Shown piece by piece: positions 41,814 through 50,706 of a stretch of 64,000 nt of DNA. Origin of the DNA: Mucilaginibacter ginsenosidivorax (lineage in GTDB: Bacteria; Bacteroidota; Bacteroidia; Sphingobacteriales; Sphingobacteriaceae); NCBI RefSeq assembly GCF_007971525.1, contig NZ_CP042437.1:5828001-5892000 (forward strand). Direction: 5' to 3'. Numbering within the stretch: position 1 is the stretch's first letter; the number at the start of each line of letters is the position of its first letter. Under the pieces are notes generated by a model that did no database searches, was not told the origin of the DNA, and was given only the letters and a program-made list of their open reading frames with translations. Position numbers and translations under genes: made by a program.

Positions 41814-42851
41814 ATGCCAATTTGTGCCCTTTGCCATAAAAACGACGCCGATAAAAAAGGCTCCCACCTGATCCCGCATTTTTTGATGAAAAAAATTGAC
41901 AATGTCGATGGCCGCCCGGGCCGTGAACTGGAACTGGGCTTTGAGTTAAGTGGCGGTTATGTAACGGGCTATTTCGGTAGTTCCGTCCTGCCCGAGCGCC
42001 TGGCACCAGTGTTCGGCGAACTGACCGAAGAAGAGCTGGAAAAATCACGCAGCAAGCTGATCGTCGATGACTTATTATGCACGGCTTGTGAAATGAGGCT
42101 CGGAAACCTGGAAAGCGCGTACGCGCAAACGTTAAAAAAAACCAGCACAGGGAACTATACAAGCACCGAAGACAGTTATCTCGCTTTCCTGTTTTGGTGC
42201 TCCATATTCTGGCGAATGTCGGTAACGGATACAAAGGCTTACAAGTTGGATGAAACCGATGAATATCACCTGCGGATCATCCTGGACGGCGGCTTGGACG
42301 CGACAGATATCCCGGCATACACCGAAAAATTAGGCAAGGAAATTACGGGGATCAGCTACGAGCTGATTCGCTGTTTAAATTACACCAACAAAAACACGGC
42401 TAAAGTCCTTATGAAGAATGAAAACACCGTTCCCTATGCAATGCTGATTGGGGAGTTCGCCGTATTTTTAACGGTAGATCCGAATAAAAAATCAGAGGAA
42501 GTGCAGACCTTTTTAGGACTGGAAAAGTTGCGTAAAGAAGCAAAGACGAATACCTGCCAGCAGGGTGAGTCAGTGCTCTCCGCAGGCAACGATGTTTTTG
42601 ATGAAGCATACCGCGAGGGCGCTGAATTTTGGGTGGAAGATTTTACAAAAACAGTAAGCGAAATTTGTGATGCACTGCACAAAAAGTTTGTGGGTGCCGG
42701 TGCAATGGGTGGAGAGATCAAAAAGAAAATCATGGTGGCCATCGCGGATAACGAGGGGCCAATGGGTCGCAGGTACACGCCGGAAGCAATGCATGATGCG
42801 ATCATGAAAACGATTGTGAATTACGAGCCCTACAAATCCATGCATGATTAG
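41814..42851 (+). CDS. Zinc-finger HNH-like protein
   Basis: A 345-residue protein whose N-terminus has CALCHKNDADKKGSHLIPHFLMKK and, near 90, LLCTACEMRLGNLESAYAQ. Two CxxC pairs around an SHxIPxF motif form the treble-clef pattern of HNH-type endonucleases and relatives. The rest is helical with an F-rich middle (FLFWCSIFWRMSV). I know similar proteins only as hypotheticals of Bacteroidota. A nuclease or nucleic-acid-binding role is inferred. It is surrounded by defence-type genes and stands alone on the plus strand. Confidence 0.55.
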   Translation: MPICALCHKNDADKKGSHLIPHFLMKKIDNVDGRPGRELELGFELSGGYVTGYFGSSVLPERLAPVFGELTEEELEKSRSKLIVDDLLCTACEMRLGNLESAYAQTLKKTSTGNYTSTEDSYLAFLFWCSIFWRMSVTDTKAYKLDETDEYHLRIILDGGLDATDIPAYTEKLGKEITGISYELIRCLNYTNKNTAKVLMKNENTVPYAMLIGEFAVFLTVDPNKKSEEVQTFLGLEKLRKEAKTNTCQQGESVLSAGNDVFDEAYREGAEFWVEDFTKTVSEICDALHKKFVGAGAMGGEIKKKIMVAIADNEGPMGRRYTPEAMHDAIMKTIVNYEPYKSMHD

Positions 42852-42879
42852 TGGTTTAATTTATTTTTAGGTTATCCCT

Positions 42880-43320
42880 AAGCCACCCGCTGCCAGTCCG
42901 GCCAGGTATTTTCCGTACTTCCATAGCCCTGCGGGTATTCGCCTGGTCCTCCGGTCGGGTATAGGCAAACGCTCACAGCGGCTGACCTCCAACGACTGAA
43001 AGCCGAATTCTTCAATGAACTTGCCCTGGATCAGGTAACAGCCGCATTCCTTGAACGGTCTGTACTGAAAGCTTTGCGGGAAATGAATGGTATCAAACCA
43101 GTTGACTTAGGCATCAAGCCAGGCTCCGAAAAACATCGTTTCCTGTTTGATGGTATGTACCGGTTTATCCGTCACAAAACTCCCGATCATCGCACCGTTT
43201 TGCCGACATAATCCTTTAGGTCTTTGGCCCTGACCTCACCCAGACATGGGGTGCCCAGGTCGAAGATGAAAACCGATGCTTAAAGATGAGCAGTTCGATC
43301 TCATCATATTCCCCCGCCAT
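42880..43320 (-). pseudogene. Decayed C-terminus of a DNA polymerase III alpha (DnaE-type) gene
   Basis: Minus-strand translation gives MAGEYDEIELL at the 43320 end, then after frame changes DLGTPCLGEVRAKDLKDYVGK, MIGSFVTDKPVHTIKQETMF, a WLDA-stop-VNWFDTIHFPQSF junction and ECGCYLIQGKFIEEFGFQSLEV, ending near RLPIPDRR. These are the OB-fold-region motifs of DnaE-type polymerases (xGxFVTxKxVxTxxxxxMxFGxxxDxxGxxFDTxHFP). At least two frameshifts and one in-frame stop are visible. It is probably the remnant of an ImuB/DnaE2-like mutagenesis cassette of the kind carried by Bacteroidetes ICEs. Confidence 0.7.
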
Positions 43321-43394
43321 ATTTATTGAGACCTGCCAGGAGCCGCATATCTAAGCTGCGTTTGTTACCTTCGCACTTTCAATAAAATTATTCC

Positions 43395-43550
43395 ATGACT
43401 GAACTCGCACCTTGCCCGATCTGCCAATCTCCTTATACATATGTACTTGAAAGCCTATTGGTTTACCCGGAATGCGGACATGAGTGGAGCGCTGCGGAAG
43501 AACCCGCAGTTGAAGAAGGCTTTGTGGTGAAAGACAGTAACGGCCATTAG
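43395..43550 (+). pseudogene. Truncated PhnA/YjdM-like zinc-ribbon protein
   Basis: The 51-codon frame reads TELAPCPICQSPYTYVLESLLVYPECGHEWSAAEE..., the zinc-ribbon opening of PhnA/YjdM, and ends at GFVVKDSNGH where the family continues with its SH3-like domain. About half the protein is missing, and one ribbon cysteine position (VCPEC) is YPEC here. It is therefore likely a broken gene, next to the dnaE remnant. Confidence 0.65.
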
Positions 43551-43577
43551 CGTAAAATTAAGCCAAATATTAGATTT

Positions 43578-45509
43578 TCAATTCGTGATGACCGGTTTTT
43601 GTAAGATCTGATCCACTATTTCTGATAAGCCTTCCTGTATTATATCGCGAAGGGTAGGTTCGCCTTCTCGTTTTTCATTAACTTTTTTCGATAGCAGTTC
43701 AAAGAATTCACGTTCAGTCCACAGAGGCAATTCATAAACTAAATAGCGGTTCTTTAGAAAAGTAGAAAAGCCACGCAGCTGGTTATTAGTCATTTCCTGG
43801 AACCGGATATAAAAGGCATCAAAATCCCAGTTCGCCAGGATGGGCCTGTCCGAATATTGTTCATGTACGGCCTTGTAAAAGCTATCAGGGTCTTGCGAGA
43901 AGGCCGTAAAAAGATCCGTGTCATTTTTTCGCCCTATAGCGTTGCTGACCTGCTCATTAACTTCGTTTAAAACCTGGAACAGGTCCCTGAAGTATTCGTA
44001 ATTTCTTTGATCCGGTTTTACCCCGAAATGCTCTTTCAGCATAGGTACATAAAAGAAATTCCCTGCATGTTCCCGAACGGCGGCTTTTAATTTTTCAGTC
44101 ACCTCTTTCGGGTCATAGCCCAATATCTCCGGAAAGCGTTCCAAAAAGTGAAATACAGAAAGATAACGGTCCAGTGAGAAAAGCCCCTGTAAAGCGAATT
44201 CATACATTTCAGCGGTCAGCTTGCGCAGTTCTTCATTGCCAAGATCATAACAGTGCGGGTAGCCCAAGGCGTTCAGTAGCTCATCTTGCCGGTAGATTTT
44301 CTGACGGCGGTCGTCAATTTTTTCTTTCAGGTCTGCTAATAATTCCTCCTTATCAAAATCATCACCACCGGTCACAAAGCGATAGATCGATGGGTAAAAA
44401 TGATAGGTTTTATTGTTATAAAATTTGTTGACAAATTCATCCTTATAAGATTTTTCATCTTCCTTTTCCACTTTGGACGCCGATGGATCATTCAATCGCC
44501 GCATATTGTCTGAAAATGCTTTTCGCAAAAAATCCTGGGTCAGCTGAGCGTTAATGGCCGCTACCTCATCAATACCCTGTGTGTTGGTGTAACTGATACT
44601 GCCACTTTTAAATTCTATACATACACTGACGGCAAACCTGGCGATCTCCTGCAGCTTAAAGAAGTTTAACTCATCAGGACTATTCTTATCAAGTCCCAGT
44701 TCGTAAAAAACATCATGGAAAATCTTGTCAAAAGTTTGCAGGAAATAAATCAAGGTACGCAGATTGGTCGATGCGGCAGCGTAGAACAATTCCTGGATCA
44801 TTGGCTTCAATTCCTGCAAATATTTGTAATAAGGTTCAAAGCCGGCTTTTTTGTATTTCTCTAAGATAATCTGATCAAAACTATTGTCGAATGCCGCCGT
44901 GAATTCAACCGTTGTCCCGATGGTCTTTTCTTTTACCGCCAGGTAATTTTTTTGGTCGGTAATACTGTCCTGATCAGCAATTACAATCACTTTATTGTTA
45001 TCATGTTCGACTAGGGAATTCACAAACCCAACGAATTCAGTAATAGATACCGTGCCCGGCAACCGGTCGAGGTCGTCAAAAATGAGCACAAGTTCTTTCA
45101 TTTCCAATGCGGTTTTGGACAATCGGGAGATATCTTTCAGGAAATCGTCAATATTACCGGCCCTTTTATATTGCAAAAGGCCGCGGATAAACATCTTAGC
45201 GATACCCATACTGATCTTTACAGTCTTGCCTTTCAAGATGGGCAGCAGCTCCAGTGCGATCAGGGTATAGACCTCGTTCATAGTGCTCAACCCGAATAAG
45301 GAAACATATACCGGTTTATAGTATTTTGACTGGTCATGATAAACCTTTACTTTGGCGGCTTGGGTCAAAAATTTATTTTTCAGGAAAAAAGTTTTCCCTA
45401 TTCCCCGCCGGCCATTGACAAGCAAAGCGTAGCTTGTTTCCGTTTCCAGGTAACTCCGCAACACTTTTTCAGAATTGTTAGCTGGCAATATTTCGGCTGT
45501 TGATTTCAT
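43578..45509 (-). CDS. KAP family P-loop NTPase
   Basis: The ATG at 45509 (MKSTAEILPANN) gives 643 residues; an upstream in-frame ATG at 45608 would run into the divergent gene. Walker A is VNGRRGIGKTFFL near 31-43, Walker B LVLIFDDLDRL near 134-144, followed by sensor-type VIVIADQDSIT. The rest is helical. KAP NTPases lack clear membrane segments here. The family is common in defence islands and in membrane-associated signalling. It is divergently transcribed from a DUF4238 gene 53 bases away, so they probably share regulation. Confidence 0.82.
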   Translation of the reverse strand: MKSTAEILPANNSEKVLRSYLETETSYALLVNGRRGIGKTFFLKNKFLTQAAKVKVYHDQSKYYKPVYVSLFGLSTMNEVYTLIALELLPILKGKTVKISMGIAKMFIRGLLQYKRAGNIDDFLKDISRLSKTALEMKELVLIFDDLDRLPGTVSITEFVGFVNSLVEHDNNKVIVIADQDSITDQKNYLAVKEKTIGTTVEFTAAFDNSFDQIILEKYKKAGFEPYYKYLQELKPMIQELFYAAASTNLRTLIYFLQTFDKIFHDVFYELGLDKNSPDELNFFKLQEIARFAVSVCIEFKSGSISYTNTQGIDEVAAINAQLTQDFLRKAFSDNMRRLNDPSASKVEKEDEKSYKDEFVNKFYNNKTYHFYPSIYRFVTGGDDFDKEELLADLKEKIDDRRQKIYRQDELLNALGYPHCYDLGNEELRKLTAEMYEFALQGLFSLDRYLSVFHFLERFPEILGYDPKEVTEKLKAAVREHAGNFFYVPMLKEHFGVKPDQRNYEYFRDLFQVLNEVNEQVSNAIGRKNDTDLFTAFSQDPDSFYKAVHEQYSDRPILANWDFDAFYIRFQEMTNNQLRGFSTFLKNRYLVYELPLWTEREFFELLSKKVNEKREGEPTLRDIIQEGLSEIVDQILQKPVITN

Positions 45510-45562
45510 TGGTAATAAAGTATAGAATGTAAAATTAACTATTAAAAACCGCATCTTTACGT

Positions 45563-46540
45563 ATGGACCAGCATTACCTCCCCAGGTGTTATATGAATGA
45601 ATTTGCAAACCCCGGCGGCAATTTGTTCTCGCTCAATAATGAACTCTTTAAATACGGGAAACGGGGTTATATACAATCCAAATCACCCGCACAAATTTGC
45701 TATGTTCCTGATTATTATACCTTGGACATGCAAATTCCACCAACCTTCCAGCACCTCAATCAAGAAGATCCATTGGTTATTGAACGTGAACTGTTCTGGA
45801 AATATGAAAATCAGTACCCCGCTACGCTGGACAAGATCAAAAACCGTATTTCTTTATCCCATGCGGAAGCCGAAGTGTTTATCAAAGGGTTAATCTCCAT
45901 GAAGTTAAGGAACAAATACATCCGTGATGAATATTCCGGAGAACAACATCAGCGGATGTTGCAAAAGATATTTAGCGAAGATTTGATCCGAACGGTTTAT
46001 GACGCACGCAAACATTACCCTAATGCCAACGATCAGGAAATTCTGGACACGATTGAATCTGTGAGAATAAGAGCAACCGAAGACCCTGATTTTATCAAGA
46101 TGATTCATTTGACGGGCCTAATTGACCGGGAAAGAAACCCGGACAGTGTGATCAATGCCGCCGCTTCCAAATTACTTCGGGCTAAATGGATATTACATGA
46201 ATCGGATCTGTCTTCAACTTTTATCACAACGGATAATCCCGGTTATTGTGTCGATAGTCAGGATAGGATTAATAATATCAAACTGGCCGACTGCACACTT
46301 TTTTTCCCGCTAACCCCTTTACTTTGCCTGATGATCAGCGACCGGGTAAATGACGAGGAATTACCCAGCAACCTACTGAACAAACGGTTACACTACCGGC
46401 CTGTTAATGCAAATTTTATCAACCAGGTAAATCAGGGTTCCCTTCAATATTTTAGCCGCTATGTATTAGCGCAAACTCGACAGACGCTGAATGCCATCGC
46501 AGCGATGATTACTCTGCACAACCAGCAATTTTCTCAGTAG
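45563..46540 (+). CDS. DUF4238 family protein
   Basis: A 325-residue soluble protein opening MDQHYLPRCYMNEFANPGGNLF, the QHY(L/V)P(R/K) signature of DUF4238. Later come SKSPAQICYVPDYYT and the conserved WILHESDLSSTFITTDNPG near 211-229, then LFFPLTPLLCLMIS. DUF4238 proteins are widespread solitary genes in defence islands; a nuclease-like role has been suggested but is not established. The start is fixed by the first ATG after the divergent intergenic region. Confidence 0.8.
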   Translation: MDQHYLPRCYMNEFANPGGNLFSLNNELFKYGKRGYIQSKSPAQICYVPDYYTLDMQIPPTFQHLNQEDPLVIERELFWKYENQYPATLDKIKNRISLSHAEAEVFIKGLISMKLRNKYIRDEYSGEQHQRMLQKIFSEDLIRTVYDARKHYPNANDQEILDTIESVRIRATEDPDFIKMIHLTGLIDRERNPDSVINAAASKLLRAKWILHESDLSSTFITTDNPGYCVDSQDRINNIKLADCTLFFPLTPLLCLMISDRVNDEELPSNLLNKRLHYRPVNANFINQVNQGSLQYFSRYVLAQTRQTLNAIAAMITLHNQQFSQ

Positions 46541-46978
46541 TCCAGCAAGTCCCGGTTTGGGCATTGCCTCCGGCCCGCGCTGTCCGCTGTATCTTTTTTC
46601 CTAAAAAGGATGCCGCTGCCATCGCTAATGCTTCCATGCCTGCGGTCACGCTCACTGCCATTCGCCAGACCGCAAGCCGCACAGCAAGACCCAGCCTGCC
46701 GTATTCCTGCCGCACCACCCGGATCGGACCACTATGCTATGCCTGGCCGACCCTGCGCGCCCATCCGGTAGGCAGGGACTTGCTTTGTCCCGTAATTATG
46801 CTATTAGCATTTGTTTGGATCAAACCAGCTTTCCAAACCATTTCAGTTTTTTATTCTGCAAAGGTAAAGCCCCCTGCGCCGCCGTCAAGGGTCTATGAAA
46901 CCCCGCACCGGCCGGGCCCTTGACAACTGCGCACCGCGCCTTTAAACCCCTTGCATTAAAAAACTAAAATGTAATGTT
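46541..46978. other. GC-rich non-coding block with a minus-strand promoter
   Basis: These 438 bases are markedly richer in G and C than the flanking genes and contain several short stems, for example GGGAC/GTCCC near 46777-46793. Only a low-quality minus-strand frame of 69 codons (46509-46718) is present. Blocks like this occur next to plasmid and ICE maintenance genes in Bacteroidetes; a leading-strand or single-strand promoter region is one possibility. Confidence 0.4.
46859..46888 (-). promoter_or_regulatory. Strong Bacteroidetes promoter facing left
   Basis: On the minus strand TTGAC (46884-46888) is followed by a 17-base spacer and TACCTTTG (46859-46866), a full match to the TTG-TAnnTTTG consensus. 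It would transcribe the GC-rich block, where no convincing gene lies, so it may drive a non-coding RNA or a 69-codon frame starting at 46718. Confidence 0.55.
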
Positions 46979-47578
46979 ATGGAAAGCCTGGTATTAAATC
47001 TTCAATCAAAAAATCAAATTACCGATTACATCGCGGATAACCACATGGTTCCTTATGAAAGAGGTATTTTTCAGGAAATAATCACTGCTATCGAAGCAAA
47101 GAACCAAACTCAACTCGACTGGTTCCGTAGTTTTGGTGATTCATTCCGCACCATCACCATGAATGTTTATGCCTATCGTAAAGGGTTAGAATTCGGATTT
47201 ACTGAAATCAGCTTTGATAAATACGACTGGTCTACAAGACCTCTATTTTTAGATAGGGAAGAATTAATATTTGGTGATACCAGCCGCTATGGAAATCACA
47301 GCTTGATCTATCTTGGTAGAGGTGCGAACCACGTTTGGACTTTTGGTATGAATTACAGCTATGGTGTTGCCGGTGGTTGCTTTGGCCTATCCGTTTACGG
47401 TAAACAATTTAAAAGCCGTCAAGACGTGCTCAATTATGCATTGAACGAATTAAAAACTATGATGACGAAAAAGATCGGCAGTACCGATACCACCAACGAT
47501 AAACAGCCAGTCATCTTGGCCACCCTGCGCGATATTGATAAAGCACAGGTTGGCATGGTGCAACTGACGCTTTTTTAA
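46979..47578 (+). CDS. Hypothetical ICE/plasmid-type protein
   Basis: A 199-residue soluble protein. It starts MESLVLNLQSKNQITDYIADNHMVPYERG and has an aromatic- and glycine-rich beta core (HSLIYLGRGANHVWTFGMNYSYGVAGGCFGLSVYG) followed by a helical tail. I do not recognise the family. Position next to the GC-rich block suggests a maintenance or leading-region gene rather than defence. The start is the first ATG of the frame, preceded by AACTAAAATGTAATGTT with little ribosome binding site, which is common in Bacteroidota. Confidence 0.55.
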   Translation: MESLVLNLQSKNQITDYIADNHMVPYERGIFQEIITAIEAKNQTQLDWFRSFGDSFRTITMNVYAYRKGLEFGFTEISFDKYDWSTRPLFLDREELIFGDTSRYGNHSLIYLGRGANHVWTFGMNYSYGVAGGCFGLSVYGKQFKSRQDVLNYALNELKTMMTKKIGSTDTTNDKQPVILATLRDIDKAQVGMVQLTLF

Positions 47579-47811
47579 CGTCTCTTTCACTGTCAAAAGC
47601 CACCTTATTTTGCTTTTTTTATTGAATGGATCGGCAGCGTAAACACAATAAGCGTCAAAAGGATGGAAATAGTCTCCCTCATGACGGCCATTGATCAAGC
47701 GCCTATAGCAGGTATGGGTCTATACATATTTGGTTCTCTTTTATTTAGTATTTTAGCTTATCCGTTAGGGCGATCAATTTTGCATGTAGCATTCCCAGGG
47801 GATATTTATTT

Positions 47812-48768
47812 ATGGCGAAAGACGCGAAGTATATACCCTTTCCTTTATATCTCATTTCAGGGCTTCCGGGCAATTTGGACGAGATCTTTGATTACGGAAT
47901 CTTCAAATTCGCCCGGATGGTAGAATATGCCGACCTGTCGACGGTTTACCGGCAGGTGCTCTATGCTTACTACCGTGGGGCTTTACCCGCATCCTTACTC
48001 CGCAAAATTAATTTCCTGGCTGAAGAAGAAGCTTTTATTCCTGATGAGGACTATAACGGGTTTACCGGGGACGGGCAGGAATTTAACCCGGAAACGGGTA
48101 TGGATGAATTTACGCAGGCGGGTGAACAGGATGAGGACTTTCGGCAGGCTTGTATCGATTACTGGCAGATGCAGCAGGCGATGAAGATATTGAATTTGAA
48201 CGGCGGTGATATTGATGTCATGATGGCCTCTGCAGCGAAAACGCAACGGGCTATTGATGACTGGGAGAAAAAGGGCGGCCGTGATGTCACCGTGATGATG
48301 AGCATCAATATGATGTTTGAGTTTTATCGCAAAACCAAGACGCCTTACGAGATTGATCTTTTAAGGGCATTTCTAAGCATCAAAAGCATAATCGGCAATA
48401 AGGAGCTGGTAGGTACAACAAAGGATTATATTTTAACACGAATGACCGGAGCGCGTAAAAAGGATCTGCTGCCCCAAATGCTCAAAAAAGCGGGCATCAA
48501 AGCGATGTACGATACCTATAGCAAGCGTTACCAGATCGATAAGCTGCTGAGCGAATTACTGGCCAGGGGTTTTATTACGGGTAAACTCGCTCATAACCGC
48601 CGGATCTATGTGTCAACTCGCTACACAACAGCGGAACTTCCGGAAGCTGTGCATCAATTGTTGCTTAGGAATAATACCAAGATCAAAAGGGATCGGAATG
48701 CCGCGATTGAACAGGATGCGCGGGCAAAGTTGAAAGCATTGATCAAAGCGAGTGCAACAGCACCTTAA
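47812..48768 (+). CDS. Hypothetical protein with winged-helix-like C-terminus
   Basis: A 318-residue protein beginning AKDAKYIPFPLYLISGLPGNLDEIFDYGIFKFARMVEYAD. It has an acidic middle (EEEAFIPDEDYNG, GEQDEDFRQ) and helices with DVMMASAAKTQRAIDDWEKKGG. The C-terminal segment YQIDKLLSELLARGFITGKLAHNRRIYVSTRY has the wing pattern of a winged helix. The tail is basic. It could be a regulator or replication-type protein. No family is recognised. The next gene is 230 bases away. Confidence 0.55.
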   Translation: MAKDAKYIPFPLYLISGLPGNLDEIFDYGIFKFARMVEYADLSTVYRQVLYAYYRGALPASLLRKINFLAEEEAFIPDEDYNGFTGDGQEFNPETGMDEFTQAGEQDEDFRQACIDYWQMQQAMKILNLNGGDIDVMMASAAKTQRAIDDWEKKGGRDVTVMMSINMMFEFYRKTKTPYEIDLLRAFLSIKSIIGNKELVGTTKDYILTRMTGARKKDLLPQMLKKAGIKAMYDTYSKRYQIDKLLSELLARGFITGKLAHNRRIYVSTRYTTAELPEAVHQLLLRNNTKIKRDRNAAIEQDARAKLKALIKASATAP

Positions 48769-48922
48769 TAAAGGAAACATTAATTCAGCATTACTACAGC
48801 ATTACTTCGACGGCAATTGGACTGCTTTAATAATATCATTAATAAAGTATCACTAATAACATCCTTATAAAATATAAAATAAAGTACAAGCATTTATCAA
48901 TACCTGATAGTTATTAATTATA

Positions 48923-48976
48923 TGTCAAGTATTCCGTGCGGTTTACTTGACATTTGAAAAATAAAAAGTAACTTTG
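48923..48976 (+). promoter_or_regulatory. Promoter and inverted-repeat operator of the AbiE pair
   Basis: TTG (48947-48949), a 19-base spacer and TAACTTTG (48969-48976) form a near-perfect Bacteroidetes promoter. The perfect inverted repeat TGTCAAGT (48923-48930) and ACTTGACA (48945-48952), with 14 bases between, covers the -33 element. AbiEi antitoxins are known to repress their own promoter through inverted repeats, so this is the likely operator. Confidence 0.75.
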
Positions 48977-48998
48977 ATCTGCGAGAATTTTTAAAAAA

Positions 48999-49718
48999 AT
49001 GAAAGTAGCCGAAAAAATTGCAGACAAGATTGCCGGGATGCCCGACGGCAGCACCTTCCGCTACCAGGAACTGCCGATAGAACGCGAGGAATATACTGCC
49101 GCGACGAAGGCTATCGAACGCCTGGTCAAAAACGGCCTGATCACACGCGCCTCAACCGGGCTGTTTTACAAGCCCAAACGCTCTGCTTTCGGTATTCTGA
49201 AACCCGATGAGCAGGAACTCCTGAAGCCCTATTTGTTTTCAGCCGGGAAAAGAATCGCATACATTACCGGGACGCTGTTGTATAACCGAATGGGGCTGAC
49301 CACTCAAGTGCCTAAAAACATTAAAATTGCTACCCGCGATAAGCGCCTGGAACTGACGCTGGGTAACCAGAAGGTGACATCCATCAAAAGCTACGCAGAT
49401 ATCAATGATGATAATTACCGCTACCTCGAATACCTCGACGCCATCAAAGACTTTAAAACGATACCCGACCTCAACAAGGAAGCAGCGGTCCGGTTGTTAA
49501 AGGATGGCATCGGTAAATTGGAAGACCGCCAGCTTTTTAAGAAACTTGCCTTAAAATATCCGCCCCGCGTAAGGGCCTTGGCAGGGGCTTTGATGGAGCT
49601 TGTTAGCCCCACGGAAGACCTTAACGCCCTGCGTAAGAGCCTTAACCCACTCAGTACTTTTGAGTTCGGGCTGAACACGACCCTATTGCCAAACAACACC
49701 ACCTGGAATATCGCCTGA
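48999..49718 (+). CDS. AbiEi-type antitoxin (DUF6088-like)
   Basis: The 239-residue protein starts with a winged-helix domain: KVAEKIADKIAGMPDGSTFRYQELPIEREEYTAATKAIERLVKNGLITRASTGLFYKP. An AbiEi-like C-terminal domain follows with YITGTLLYNRMGLTTQVP. AbiEi proteins are the DNA-binding antitoxins of type IV toxin-antitoxin abortive infection pairs, and bind an inverted repeat in their own promoter. One is visible at 48923-48952. The AbiEii gene follows after two bases. The pair lies in the ICE cargo and would stabilise the element or protect against phages. Confidence 0.82.
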   Translation: MKVAEKIADKIAGMPDGSTFRYQELPIEREEYTAATKAIERLVKNGLITRASTGLFYKPKRSAFGILKPDEQELLKPYLFSAGKRIAYITGTLLYNRMGLTTQVPKNIKIATRDKRLELTLGNQKVTSIKSYADINDDNYRYLEYLDAIKDFKTIPDLNKEAAVRLLKDGIGKLEDRQLFKKLALKYPPRVRALAGALMELVSPTEDLNALRKSLNPLSTFEFGLNTTLLPNNTTWNIA

Positions 49719-49720
49719 CC

Positions 49721-50701
49721 ATGACCTTGCACAACAACCCGGAACTGTTTAAAGACGCGATCACTGCGACCGCCCAGCAAATGAAGATTGCCGAGATCTA
49801 TGTTGAAAAGGATTACTGGGTCACGCTGGCGTTAAAAACCATTTTTGAATCTGAAATCGGAAAGGAGGCCGTATTTAAGGGAGGAACCGCACTGTCCAAA
49901 TGCTATAAGTTGATCGAACGTTTTTCCGAGGACATCGACCTGGTCGTATTGCGGCATGAGGGCGAAAGTGATAACCAGCTTAAAACGAAAATCAGGAACT
50001 TGACCAACTTAGTAGGCACCGTCATGCCAGAGATCGAAGTCGAGGGAATTACCCGCAAGATGGGTATGAACCGAAAAACGGCACATGCGTATGCCAAAGG
50101 GGAATTCAAAGGCGAGTTTGGGCAGATCCGCGAACACATCGTTGTTGAAGCCACCTGGCTTGGTAACTTCGAGCCTTATACTACCGCTGAAGTCAGCAGC
50201 TTTATTGCCGAAATGATGCGAAGCAATGGGCAACAGGCATTGATCGAGGAATATGGGTTACAGGCCTTCACTGTGAGAGTGCTGACTAAAGAGCGCACGA
50301 TTTGTGAAAAGATCATGAGCCTGGTCAGGTTTTCATACACCGAAAAACCTTATGAAGACCTCGCTAAAAAGATCAGGCACGTTTATGATATACATATGTT
50401 GCTGAAAGATGCAGCCGTCGCCGCCTTTTTTGATTCAGAAGAGTTTGATAAGTTATTGAACATGGTCGGCAAAGATGATATTTTGACTTACAAGAATAAC
50501 AACGGCTGGCTAAGCGCCCCGCCGCAAAACGCCATTATCTACGCCGAGTCAGAAGCGACCTGGGCGGCGATCCGCCATCCCTACCGGACGACATTTAAAG
50601 ATTTAGTGACCGGTAGCCTGCCGGAAGAAGCCGAATTAATCGCCACCTTGCAGAAGATAGCAAAGCGGCTGGGATCTGTAAAGTGGAACATCGGTGTTTA
50701 A
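49721..50701 (+). CDS. abiEii: AbiEii-type nucleotidyltransferase toxin
   Basis: A 326-residue DNA polymerase beta-like nucleotidyltransferase. The signature AVFKGGTALSKCYKLIERFSEDIDLVV near 46-72 contains the GG-x-S...DxD metal-binding set, and the second conserved block is VRVLTKERTICEKIMSLVRFSY. AbiEii toxins transfer nucleotides to a target (tRNA for relatives of this toxin) and cause growth arrest. The gene is coupled to AbiEi, two bases apart. It faces the convergent sbcC gene with a five-base gap. All catalytic residues appear present, so it should be active. Confidence 0.88.
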   Translation: MTLHNNPELFKDAITATAQQMKIAEIYVEKDYWVTLALKTIFESEIGKEAVFKGGTALSKCYKLIERFSEDIDLVVLRHEGESDNQLKTKIRNLTNLVGTVMPEIEVEGITRKMGMNRKTAHAYAKGEFKGEFGQIREHIVVEATWLGNFEPYTTAEVSSFIAEMMRSNGQQALIEEYGLQAFTVRVLTKERTICEKIMSLVRFSYTEKPYEDLAKKIRHVYDIHMLLKDAAVAAFFDSEEFDKLLNMVGKDDILTYKNNNGWLSAPPQNAIIYAESEATWAAIRHPYRTTFKDLVTGSLPEEAELIATLQKIAKRLGSVKWNIGV

Positions 50702-50706
50702 CAAGA

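Noticed and set aside
46509..46718. 69-codon minus-strand frame in the GC-rich block
   Set aside because: Composition is dominated by Ala and Gly from high GC, there is no ribosome binding site, and it overlaps the DUF4238 end. Kept only as a note under the promoter.
47663..47923. 86-codon plus-strand frame with one hydrophobic segment
   Set aside because: It overlaps the better-supported gene at 47812 in another frame, and its second half is clearly the shadow of that gene.
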